A stretch of DNA of 5,780 bases from Candidatus Thorarchaeota archaeon SMTZ1-83. Its GTDB lineage: Archaea > Asgardarchaeota > Thorarchaeia > Thorarchaeales > Thorarchaeaceae. The stretch covers positions 1-5,780 of the forward strand of contig LRSK01000120.1 of the NCBI GenBank assembly GCA_001563325.1. The letters run 5' to 3'. The notes beneath the pieces are model-generated. The model saw nothing but the letters and a program-made list of their open reading frames with translations, ran no database searches and was not told the DNA's origin. Position numbers and translations under genes: made by a program. This document shows, piece by piece, positions 1 through 5,764 of the stretch (position 1 is the stretch's first letter; every line of letters starts with the position of its first letter).

Positions 1-57
1 TGTTAATATGGAGGAAGCACACTGAATTGCAAAGCCCATGTGGGGTCATGGAGTAGA

Positions 58-639
58 ATGGACTATCTAATTCTGACTTGGGATGATGTGTACAACCTCA
101 CGCTTCAACTATCAGAACGCGTTGTTGAGAGCGGATTCAAGCCGGATATTGTGGTTGGAATCGCGAGAGGGGGTTGGATACCGGCTAGAATACTTTCCGA
201 TGTGCTATATGCTGATACGCTTCAGAATATTCGAATAGAGTACTATAGCGATGTGGGCAAAAAGGGTCGTGAGCCTAAGATAACACAGCCAATCACTGGA
301 TCCATGGAGGGCAAAAGTATCCTACTTGTAGATGAGGTTGCTGATACAGGAGATAGTCTATACCACGCAATAGAGCATGTTGCGAATCTGGGCGCAGGCG
401 AAGTGAAAACAGCAGTGCTGCACTGGAAACCTTGGTCACGAGTTGAACCAGATTTCTATATGGTGCGAACAGAGAGCTGGACAGTATACCCTTGGGAGAT
501 GCGAGAGTCAATCATCGCCCTTGTGAAGATATTCAAAAAGGAGAATCCCTCAATGAACCTCAAACAAATTCGTAACAGGCTTGTGTTTGAGGTTGGTTTT
601 GAACCAACTGTTGCAGATTACTTCATCAAAAGGCTCTAA
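58..639 (+). CDS. Purine (hypoxanthine/xanthine/guanine) phosphoribosyltransferase, COG2236-like
   Basis: A type I phosphoribosyltransferase of 193 aa, expected to join a free base to PRPP and give a nucleoside monophosphate in cytosolic purine salvage. The 13-residue PRPP-binding signature ILLVDEVADTGDS lies at residues 88-100. An N-terminal loop GIARGGWIPAR (34-44) and a late W-T-V-Y-P-W-E segment (141-147) fit archaeal COG2236 proteins. Residues 165-193 form a basic helical tail beyond the core. I chose ATG 58 because M-D-Y-L-x-L-T/S-W is where family members begin. GGAG lies at 50-53, rather close to it. An in-frame GTG at 40 would add six unlikely residues. It lies 13 nt upstream of cgi121 and is probably co-transcribed with it. 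The family assignment is firm. The preferred base cannot be read from the sequence. Confidence 0.88.
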   Translation: MDYLILTWDDVYNLTLQLSERVVESGFKPDIVVGIARGGWIPARILSDVLYADTLQNIRIEYYSDVGKKGREPKITQPITGSMEGKSILLVDEVADTGDSLYHAIEHVANLGAGEVKTAVLHWKPWSRVEPDFYMVRTESWTVYPWEMRESIIALVKIFKKENPSMNLKQIRNRLVFEVGFEPTVADYFIKRL

Positions 640-642
640 AAT

Positions 643-648
643 GGTGAT
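643..648 (+). promoter_or_regulatory. Shine-Dalgarno site for cgi121
   Basis: GGTGAT sits 4 nt before GTG 653 and matches the 3' half of the ideal archaeal site GGAGGTGAT, so short spacing is expected. It supports the GTG start. The ATG at 641 opens only a four-codon frame (stop at 650) and is not a start. Confidence 0.65.
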
Positions 649-652
649 TTGA

Positions 653-1234
653 GTGCGCTTGGAAACCCTGACATCCGAAAAAGGTGTCTTTCATATAGCT
701 GTCGGGGAACTCAAGAACACTAAGAACTTGAACAAGGATGCTATGATATCTCTGGCGTCTGAGAAGGCTGAAGGGATCGAGGTTGTACAGCTCCTTGAAT
801 CAGCACTTATCGCGGGTGAAGAGCACTTGCTCTCTGCCGCACAGAATGCATTGAACGCCTGGATGGGCAATTACGCGATATCAAGGGGTCTTGATGTTGA
901 GATACTCCTCTATGCATCAGGTCAGTATCAAATCGGAGTTGCACTAGAGAAGATGGGCATCACAGATGAGAGCGAATCAGTAGCTGCAGTCGTTCTGGCC
1001 ACAGATGAATCTAATCTGAGGAGTCATGTTAATCACATAATCGATAGGATTGGGTCGGAGGTTCGTCAGCCTTTTGCCCCCACTCAGGAAAGGATTCAAT
1101 CCATAATGACACACTTCGGGATTAATGAAACCGAGATAAGTGCGGTCACATCATCTGACACCCTTGAAGCAAGATATCAAGCTCTATCAGGTTGTGTAAC
1201 AAGCAGAGTATCAATGGTTGCATTAGATTCGTAG
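653..1234 (+). CDS. cgi121: KEOPS complex subunit Cgi121
   Basis: 193 aa. Cgi121 is an accessory subunit of the KEOPS complex (Kae1-Bud32-Pcc1-Cgi121), which adds threonylcarbamoyl to A37 of ANN-decoding tRNAs. In archaea it binds Bud32 and the tRNA 3' CCA end. The family core is visible: an acidic then amphipathic helix (residues 50-78, with HLLSAAQNALNAW at 58-70), followed by the diagnostic D-V-E-I-L-L-Y-A-S-G-x-x-Q-I-x-x-A-L-x-x-M-G-I segment at 81-103. The region after about 108 (A-A-V-V-L-A-T) fits the closing strand, and the 140-193 tail is an extra helical segment. The GTG start is backed by a good ribosome binding site. It follows the phosphoribosyltransferase by 13 nt, and its stop lies 7 nt from the convergent THUMP gene. 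The other KEOPS subunits are not in the window. Confidence 0.85.
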   Translation: MRLETLTSEKGVFHIAVGELKNTKNLNKDAMISLASEKAEGIEVVQLLESALIAGEEHLLSAAQNALNAWMGNYAISRGLDVEILLYASGQYQIGVALEKMGITDESESVAAVVLATDESNLRSHVNHIIDRIGSEVRQPFAPTQERIQSIMTHFGINETEISAVTSSDTLEARYQALSGCVTSRVSMVALDS

Positions 1235-1241
1235 CATGGGG

Positions 1242-1841
1242 CTAATACATATCATCACGCATGGTCATAATTGAGAGAATGTCTTCATTTTGATCGAGAA
1301 CAGAAACTCCTGCCCACTGCCCCACAATCTCTATCCATACGGTCTTGTCTGGTTGGTCCAAGTCAACGCGCCTAGGTATCACAGAAGCCGCAGCTTCTAC
1401 TACTTCCATATTCTCCAAGTCTGTATGACGGCGTCTTACTGTAACTCTGAATGAGTCATTTTCACCTATCTTAGTGCTCAATTCTTCTGTAGCCCTCACT
1501 ATTTCCTCCAAAGATGCAGGGACACACCTTTCAATTGGTGTGAACCGTATTGCAAATCTGAATTGATATGCGTTCTCCAAGGCAAATTCTCTCAATCTGT
1601 GAATCACATCAAATGGGTCGAGAGTTGTCAGAGCAGCGAGCAGGCCTGAAACCGGAGTTCGAAATACCTGGAATTCCGTGTCTTCCAAAAGGTCACCAAT
1701 GAAGTACTGTACTTCCGATTTTGCAGCTCTTTCTCTCTCCCTGGGGCAACCCACAAGAAGATTGTAGTTATGCAGACCAATCGCCTCACATATCAGGATA
1801 GATAATCCGATTTGTCCAAAAGCGCAACGCATCTGAATCAA
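1242..1841 (-). CDS. THUMP-domain protein, Tan1-like tRNA acetylation adaptor
   Basis: A small protein built around a THUMP RNA-binding domain with no fused methyltransferase or sulfurtransferase. That architecture is typical of Tan1-like proteins, which present tRNA to the ac4C acetyltransferase. Counting from ATG 1841, residues 23-33 (L-H-N-Y-N-L-L-V-G-C-P) match the usual beginning of the family. An R-F-x-P-I-E segment with a following acidic helix lies near 99-120. The THUMP core is at about 128-182: F-R-V-T-V-R-R-R, then V-D-L-D-Q-P-D-K-T-V-W-I-E-I-V-G, then the V-S-V-L strand. The listed start is the furthest upstream ATG. ATG 1832 is next, but neither has a convincing ribosome site. 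Family alignment instead suggests translation from about 1775, a CTG codon. The gene overlaps the 3' end of sua5 and is probably co-transcribed with it. The domain call is strong; the Tan1 role is inferred from architecture and tRNA-modification neighbours. Confidence 0.78.
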   Translation of the reverse strand: MIQMRCAFGQIGLSILICEAIGLHNYNLLVGCPRERERAAKSEVQYFIGDLLEDTEFQVFRTPVSGLLAALTTLDPFDVIHRLREFALENAYQFRFAIRFTPIERCVPASLEEIVRATEELSTKIGENDSFRVTVRRRHTDLENMEVVEAAASVIPRRVDLDQPDKTVWIEIVGQWAGVSVLDQNEDILSIMTMRDDMY

Positions 1842-2490
1842 TTCTAAGACTCTCTGTAATCCTATCTACGCTCAAACTGCCCTCTCTGTAGACCTTGATG
1901 TTCAATGGCGCATCAGTTCCTGCTCCTTCTACACCAACAATTGTAGAGTTGGCACTTGCAGAAGATGCTCCTCCATCAATATAGAGATCCACTCCATCTC
2001 CCAACTGCTCAAATGCCACAGACACTTCAAAAGGGGTTTCTCCGCCGCTTAGGTTTGCGCTGGTACCTACAATTGGTATTCCTAATTCCTTAGCAATCCT
2101 TCGGGGTAAGAAATGATTGGGGACTCTTATAGCTGCAGATCCCCTGCCCCCAGTGATGTATGCGGGAATTGTATCCTTGGTTGTGACTATCAACGTCAAT
2201 GCACCAGGCCAGAAGAGGCGAGCTAGAACCCTCTCCAGACTCCCAAAGTCATGATACGCCTCACACTGATGAATGTCTGTGAATAGTAGGGGCACTCCAA
2301 TCCCCTTATCCCTGTTCTTCACGGAAATCAAACGGTCTAATGCTTGCTCCTGCATCGGATCGCAAGCAATACCGTAACTAGTATCTGTGGGATAGACCAC
2401 GAGTCCGCCTTCTCGAATTGTTCTAACTGCTTCCTGAATCACATCCTCGCAGTTATCTTCATCCTTGACTGTTAGGATTCTCGACGTCAA
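1786..2490 (-). CDS. sua5: Threonylcarbamoyl-AMP synthase, short YrdC/Sua5 family
   Basis: 234 aa. This family makes threonylcarbamoyl-AMP from threonine, bicarbonate and ATP, the substrate KEOPS uses for t6A37. YrdC landmarks appear in order: V-Y-P-T-D-T-S-Y-G at 32-40, K-N-R at 58-60, F-W-P-G-A-L-T at 93-99, A-I-R-V-P at 120-124, G-T-S-A-N-L-S-G at 142-149 and N-S-T-I-V at 181-185. The protein ends soon after the YrdC domain, so it lacks the C-terminal Sua5 domain. The last 15 or so residues are a short tail. The start is TTG 2490, preceded in frame by a TAA and, 8 nt upstream, by a purine-rich G-rich site. The segment after K-N-R reads D-K-G-I-G-V-P-L, unlike the common R-P/D-x-x-K-P pattern. 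A YciO-like paralogue of other function is a lesser alternative. Transcribed divergently from the nucleotidyltransferase gene. Confidence 0.87.
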   Translation of the reverse strand: MTSRILTVKDEDNCEDVIQEAVRTIREGGLVVYPTDTSYGIACDPMQEQALDRLISVKNRDKGIGVPLLFTDIHQCEAYHDFGSLERVLARLFWPGALTLIVTTKDTIPAYITGGRGSAAIRVPNHFLPRRIAKELGIPIVGTSANLSGGETPFEVSVAFEQLGDGVDLYIDGGASSASANSTIVGVEGAGTDAPLNIKVYREGSLSVDRITESLRIDSDALRFWTNRIIYPDM

Positions 2491-2533
2491 GACAAGTTAC
2501 CACCCCTCATCCTTACAAACACTGATATGAACC
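2491..2533. promoter_or_regulatory. Divergent intergenic gap with Shine-Dalgarno site for sua5
   Basis: Only 43 nt separate the starts of two divergent genes, so their promoters must overlap or extend into the opposing coding region. On the minus strand, GAGGGGTGGT (2508-2499) lies 8 nt before TTG 2490 and is a good ribosome site. On the plus strand, CTTACAAA at 2512-2519 is a weak TATA-like candidate. No strong core promoter could be recognised for either direction. Confidence 0.45.
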
Positions 2534-3592
2534 ATGTTGTTTGAGTCGTTGCGAGGAGGAATAGGCATACACGCTGTAATTCTGGCTGCTGGCCGTGGAT
2601 CACGAATGGGTGCCCTCAGCGACTCGATGCCAAAAGGGCTCATTCCTATTGCAGGCAAGACCATTATTCACAGGCTACTAGAAACCCTATCTCAATCTGG
2701 AGTGCAATCCTTTCACATTGGTGTTGGATGGAAGAGCGAGCTTTTCAAGGAGCACTTGCTTGAATTAGCTGATTCGTATTCCATAGAAATAGTTCAGGTA
2801 TCCTCCCTCGAGAAAGGACCTCTTCACACATTGTTCAGTGTCCTCGAGGATTGGGCTTATGACTCGTTTCTGATATGTCCAGCAGACTATATTGTATCCT
2901 CATCTGCAGTCAAGCAGCTCATAAAGTCACATAGAAGCGGGGGTGAATCCCGAGTTGTGACTGTCAGTATCGCTGCTGAATCGAAACATGAGTTTCCCGT
3001 CTACATTCAAAGTGATGGTCGCATTTCTGGTCTAGGTAGCCCTCTGACCGATTATGATTCTGTGTACAACAGTGCAATGCTCATAGCCGCTAGTCCGGGA
3101 ACAATCGGTCATTTCCGTGCTGCTTACGCATCAAGTGAAAAGACCGTGGTCGCAGCCGTGAATCAGATGATATCCAAGGGTATGAGTGTTTACGCAGTCA
3201 AAGTAACTGAAAGGTGGTTTGATATAGACTCGATACCGGATCTTCTCGCCGCAAATGACATATTATTGAGTGAACAAGTTAGTCCCAATGAGGGTTGCAT
3301 TGTAATTCCCGCTGGCGCCACTATCGCTGTTAGTAGAGAGATTCAGATTCCATCAGGAACGCTTATCGCATCTGGGGTGAGTATAATTGGTCCCACATTC
3401 ATAGGTCCGGCCTGCAGAATCGAGCAGAATTGCAGGGTGGGGCCAGGCGTGAGTATGGGGCAAAATACTAAGCTATCACGTGAAACCATCATTGAAAGAA
3501 GCATCCTATTTGATTCAGCTTGTGTCGACGAGGGAGTTTGTATCAAGGATGCAATTGTTTATGGCAATCACATTATCAAGGAGAGTGAATGA
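2534..3592 (+). CDS. Sugar/polyol-phosphate nucleotidylyltransferase with C-terminal left-handed beta-helix
   Basis: 352 aa. It should couple a sugar- or polyol-1-phosphate to an NTP, releasing pyrophosphate. The Rossmann-like NTP-transferase domain shows H-A-V-I-L-A-A-G-R-G-S-R-M-G at 13-26, the P-K-G-L-I-P-I substrate loop at 33-39 and the metal-ligand region C-P-A-D-Y at 115-119. The domain closes with W-F-D-I-D-S-x-x-D-L at 228-237, reminiscent of LicC and inositol-phosphate cytidylyltransferases. Residues from about 254 to 347 form hexapeptide-like turns (I-P-A-G-A-T, I-G-P-T-F-I-G-P-A, V-G-P-G-V-S) typical of a left-handed beta-helix. The tail overlaps the CDP-alcohol transferase gene by 8 nt, which supports a shared pathway. 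The first ATG gives about 12 residues more than the family usually has before the A-V-I-L-A-A-G strand. The nucleotide and sugar are unknown; CTP is suggested by the neighbour. Confidence 0.82.
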   Translation: MLFESLRGGIGIHAVILAAGRGSRMGALSDSMPKGLIPIAGKTIIHRLLETLSQSGVQSFHIGVGWKSELFKEHLLELADSYSIEIVQVSSLEKGPLHTLFSVLEDWAYDSFLICPADYIVSSSAVKQLIKSHRSGGESRVVTVSIAAESKHEFPVYIQSDGRISGLGSPLTDYDSVYNSAMLIAASPGTIGHFRAAYASSEKTVVAAVNQMISKGMSVYAVKVTERWFDIDSIPDLLAANDILLSEQVSPNEGCIVIPAGATIAVSREIQIPSGTLIASGVSIIGPTFIGPACRIEQNCRVGPGVSMGQNTKLSRETIIERSILFDSACVDEGVCIKDAIVYGNHIIKESE

Positions 3593-4220
3593 CATCTCAC
3601 CAAGTAAGTTTAGAGTCAGGGTCATTTTCAGGAGAATGGTCACTGGGGCTGCAAGGCCACTCATCAAACGTAATGTGCGACCTGATTCAATCACCTATGT
3701 CACCGTTCTAACAGCGCTGCTTGCCTTTCTTGTACTTTCAATTATCAATTCACAACCACTCTACGGGCTTCTCGTGTTTCTTGTAGGCTTTCTTGACGGA
3801 GTAGATGGAGTTGTGGCAAGAGAGAGTGACAGGACATCAAAGGCAGGCGCACTCACTGACTCATTCATGGACAGGGTGTCTGAGGTGATTCTTCTCATTG
3901 CCATCGCAGTAGAGTATGAAGCGTCATCTGTCCTTGGAATATCTATTTCACTCTGGGTGCTTCTCTGCATTTCCGGATGGCTCTTGACTAGTTACAGCAG
4001 GTCACGTGCAGCGAGTCTTGGTGTGACAGACCTTGATATAGGACCAGGTGCCAGATCTGAACGTCTGCTAACACTAGTAGTCTTTTCATTGCTGAGCCTT
4101 GTGATTTGGGGGCTTGTTGTAGTCACAATTCTGGGTATATCCACTGCTGCTTATCGATTCTATCACTACAAACGGGAACTTCTCAGCGCCAGCCTTGGAC
4201 CTCAAGACCACCATACTTAA
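3585..4220 (+). CDS. CDP-alcohol phosphatidyltransferase (possible inositol-phosphate type)
   Basis: A membrane enzyme of 211 aa that displaces CMP from a CDP-activated alcohol. The full family signature D-x2-D-G-x2-A-R-x8-G-x3-D-x3-D is intact, with D71, D74, G75, A78, R79, G88, D92 and D96. Hydrophobic segments lie at about 36-53, 57-70, 98-110, 117-136 and 161-187. After the active site, a stretch at 136-160 has S-Y-S-R-S-R-A-A-S-L-G and then G-A-R-S-E-R, which resembles the Y-x-R-A-R-A-E-x-L-G and E-R pattern of phosphatidylinositol-/archaetidylinositol-phosphate synthases. I chose GTG 3585 because it gives the usual 30 or so residues before P-D-S-I-T and overlaps the upstream stop by 8 nt. 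Its purine-rich site AAGGAGA abuts the codon, so ATG 3636 remains possible. Candidate products are an archaetidyl head-group lipid or a di-polyol phosphate solute. Confidence 0.87.
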   Translation: MNDISPSKFRVRVIFRRMVTGAARPLIKRNVRPDSITYVTVLTALLAFLVLSIINSQPLYGLLVFLVGFLDGVDGVVARESDRTSKAGALTDSFMDRVSEVILLIAIAVEYEASSVLGISISLWVLLCISGWLLTSYSRSRAASLGVTDLDIGPGARSERLLTLVVFSLLSLVIWGLVVVTILGISTAAYRFYHYKRELLSASLGPQDHHT

Positions 4221-4260
4221 GAGCAGAGGGCTGACAGGCGGCTCCATCATTTGGATGGAG
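4213..4260 (+). promoter_or_regulatory. Possible promoter and ribosome site for the small downstream gene
   Basis: CTTAAG at 4215-4220, at the end of the phosphatidyltransferase gene, is a TATA-like sequence. It would place a transcript start near 4243. GGATGGAG at 4253-4260 then lies 9 nt before ATG 4270. Either element could be chance. Read-through from the upstream gene would also express the small gene. Confidence 0.3.
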
Positions 4261-4269
4261 TCTTTGCCA

Positions 4270-4686
4270 ATGCCCAAGTTCAGAGCAGATCATTATCTAA
4301 TAGCAGAGTTCGAAGAGATCAAAGATCCCAAAACCTCTGGTCAGCTCGTGCTTGATGCCCTCAAGGAGTTGCCCGAACTCAAGGATCTGGCAATAGTGTC
4401 AAAGAGATTGGAGGGCAAGTCTTGGTCAGAAATCCTTGGCCGAATTGACATTCCAGCCGGCTCCAAAGCCTTTTGGGCGATGGTAAAAAGAGAAGTGTCA
4501 GAGAGAGAGCCCTATAACTTATTCATCCGGTTTGATATGAACGCAGAGGCTGATAATATCGAGATGGCACGGGCAAGTGTAAAGGACTGGCTCGATAGTG
4601 AGGTCGTTCCTCGAATCAAGTCCAAGACATCAGTAAAGAGAATTGAAGTACTTCAACCAAACGAGGTATTCATGCCTGAGTTATAG
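4270..4686 (+). CDS. Uncharacterised small soluble protein
   Basis: I do not recognise this 138-aa protein. It is charged, has no signal peptide or membrane segment, and lacks cysteine or histidine clusters. Two similar-looking halves can be seen. A strand L-I-A-E-F at 10-14 is followed by a helix (about 23-36) and a strand L-A-I-V-S-K-R (40-46). Later comes a strand L-F-I-R-F-D (84-89), a long helix (about 95-110) and a strand V-K-R-I-E-V-L (122-128). This suggests an alpha/beta sandwich of ferredoxin-like topology, which is inference only. ATG 4270 is preferred because GGATGGAG lies 9 nt upstream. ATG 4255 and TTG 4195 are in-frame alternatives, the latter overlapping the phosphatidyltransferase gene. 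Its strand and spacing suggest membership of the head-group operon, while its stop lies 3 nt from the convergent propeller gene. Confidence 0.7.
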   Translation: MPKFRADHYLIAEFEEIKDPKTSGQLVLDALKELPELKDLAIVSKRLEGKSWSEILGRIDIPAGSKAFWAMVKREVSEREPYNLFIRFDMNAEADNIEMARASVKDWLDSEVVPRIKSKTSVKRIEVLQPNEVFMPEL

Positions 4687-4689
4687 TTG

Positions 4690-5703
4690 TCAATCCTCGT
4701 CATCAATTCTGAGAAGAAATATCTTGTTTCCAATCGCCTGAACGATTTCATTTCTTGCATCGCCGGTGATATCGCCAAATGCTACCAGTGACTCAGCAGA
4801 CTTTGAGGCGGTCTTGAGAGATGCAAGCTCGATTAGCTCTATGCCGTTGAATCCCAGCAGTAATATCGTGGAATCTAGAAGACTCAAGAGAATCTGCCCT
4901 GCCGGTGTGTCCTGAAGAATCCTACCCATTCGGACTGCTGTCACTGGCGCAGGAGCCTTAATTGTCAATACTCTGTCAAGAGCCTGCTGTTCCACTCTGA
5001 AGAGCGTTATTGTGCGCTGATCTGAAACACAAACGATTTCATCGTATCTGCCACCTGCAATGTTCCCTGTGGCAATATGAAACACCTCCTTTCCTACTTT
5101 AGTCTTCCATACTTCGTAAAGCCGATCATCAGCATACTGATACACAAAGAGGTATCCAGTTTCATCTCCAAAAACAAACCTGCTGTAAGGAACATTCTCT
5201 ATTGACAGGCGCCGCATAGACAGGACTGGGTGATCCACTACCTTATGCGCCAATTTGTCTAGAACTACATCAAACCACCCATAGCATCTGAGGGCTTGGT
5301 CTGTCGTAGACACAATCACCTCAGCACTCTTATCATCCAAAACATTCGCTACTACCAAGGATGTTGGAATAGCTCCTATGGGAATTATGCTCTTCACCGT
5401 CAATTCATTATCCATGAACACGAGCAGTCGGAGTTGATTATCAAGTCCTGCAACTACAAAGTCAGGAATTCCATTCCCCAAAACGTCTCCAACATCCATT
5501 GCAGCTACGGGGGGTAAATCACTGGTCTTTGCTATTTCCTTTAGCCTTGGTTTCTTTCCTTTGGTCCACTCAAAGACCCTGATGTCTCCATTCATGGTGG
5601 ACAACACGATGTTTGCCTTTCCATTATTGGTCAGGTCTACAAGCTCGAGTGAAGTGACTCCTTCTTTGAAGGAGTGCTCGGTTATTAGGCTAAGTTTGGT
5701 CAT
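4690..5703 (-). CDS. Seven-bladed FG-GAP/VCBS-like beta-propeller protein, cytosolic
   Basis: 337 aa with seven repeats of about 25 conserved residues spaced 44-53 apart, starting near residues 22, 72, 119, 166, 213, 260 and 310. Each runs roughly (G/V)-D/N-hydrophobic-x-x-x-G-x-x-(D/E)-hydrophobic-hydrophobic-V, a short turn, then a strand ending in F or W. Examples are G-D-V-L-G-N-G-I-P-D-F-V-V, G-N-I-A-G-G-R-Y-D-E-I-V and G-D-I-T-G-D-A-R-N-E-I-V. This is the FG-GAP/integrin-alpha-like propeller pattern with degenerate calcium loops. Blade four has lost the acidic loop. There is no signal peptide or membrane segment, unlike most secreted FG-GAP proteins, so it should act in the cytosol, probably as a protein-interaction platform. 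ATG 5703 is backed by GAGGTCA 7 nt upstream. Its partner is unknown, and the convergent neighbour gives no clue. Confidence 0.8.
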   Translation of the reverse strand: MTKLSLITEHSFKEGVTSLELVDLTNNGKANIVLSTMNGDIRVFEWTKGKKPRLKEIAKTSDLPPVAAMDVGDVLGNGIPDFVVAGLDNQLRLLVFMDNELTVKSIIPIGAIPTSLVVANVLDDKSAEVIVSTTDQALRCYGWFDVVLDKLAHKVVDHPVLSMRRLSIENVPYSRFVFGDETGYLFVYQYADDRLYEVWKTKVGKEVFHIATGNIAGGRYDEIVCVSDQRTITLFRVEQQALDRVLTIKAPAPVTAVRMGRILQDTPAGQILLSLLDSTILLLGFNGIELIELASLKTASKSAESLVAFGDITGDARNEIVQAIGNKIFLLRIDDED

Positions 5704-5710
5704 CTGGTAG

Positions 5711-5717
5711 TGACCTC
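5711..5717 (-). promoter_or_regulatory. Shine-Dalgarno site for the beta-propeller gene
   Basis: On the minus strand GAGGTCA lies 7 nt before ATG 5703 and differs by one base from the ideal GAGGTGA, which fixes the start of the propeller gene. Confidence 0.65.
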
Positions 5718-5739
5718 ATCAGAAGAGGCGTGGTTAACG

Positions 5740-5755
5740 AGGAACCTCGGTTCCT
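5740..5755. repeat. Perfect 7-2-7 palindrome, candidate operator
   Basis: The sequence AGGAACCTCGGTTCCT has perfect 7-base arms around a 2-base centre, and an outer C/G pair (5738 and 5757) also matches. It sits directly downstream of a TATA-like box for the propeller gene and upstream of its ribosome site, the usual place for an archaeal repressor operator. A 2-base loop is too tight for a good RNA hairpin, so a dimeric DNA-binding protein site is the more likely reading. Confidence 0.5.
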
Positions 5756-5756
5756 T

Positions 5757-5764
5757 GATTTAAG
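5757..5764 (-). promoter_or_regulatory. TATA-like box for the beta-propeller gene
   Basis: CTTAAATC on the minus strand resembles archaeal box A. It would set transcription start near 5735, giving a leader of about 30 nt that contains the GAGGTCA site. No clear purine-rich BRE is seen next to it. On the plus strand the same bases read GATTTAAG, so a rightward gene beyond the window edge could also use this region. Confidence 0.4.

Noticed and set aside
1..25. Possible tail of an upstream gene ending at TGA 23-25, or TATA-like TTAATAT at 3-9
   Set aside because: Too few bases are available to support either reading.
293..511. Minus-strand open frame inside the phosphoribosyltransferase gene
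   Set aside because: It lies opposite a gene with clear family motifs and shows no recognisable domain.
3343..3546. Minus-strand open frame opposite the beta-helix domain
   Set aside because: Its composition mirrors the hexapeptide repeats on the other strand; it has no motif or ribosome site.
3480..3584. Longer N-terminus for the CDP-alcohol transferase
   Set aside because: It would overlap the nucleotidyltransferase by over 110 nt and add 35 residues unlike the family's N-terminus.
3761..3970. Minus-strand open frame inside the CDP-alcohol transferase gene
   Set aside because: It lies entirely opposite the active-site motif and has no domain of its own.
4086..4277. Minus-strand open frame across the phosphatidyltransferase/small-gene junction
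   Set aside because: It lies opposite two better-supported frames and has no recognisable motif.
5296..5517. Plus-strand open frame inside the propeller gene
   Set aside because: The opposite strand has seven regular repeats; this frame has a low-complexity, unconvincing composition.
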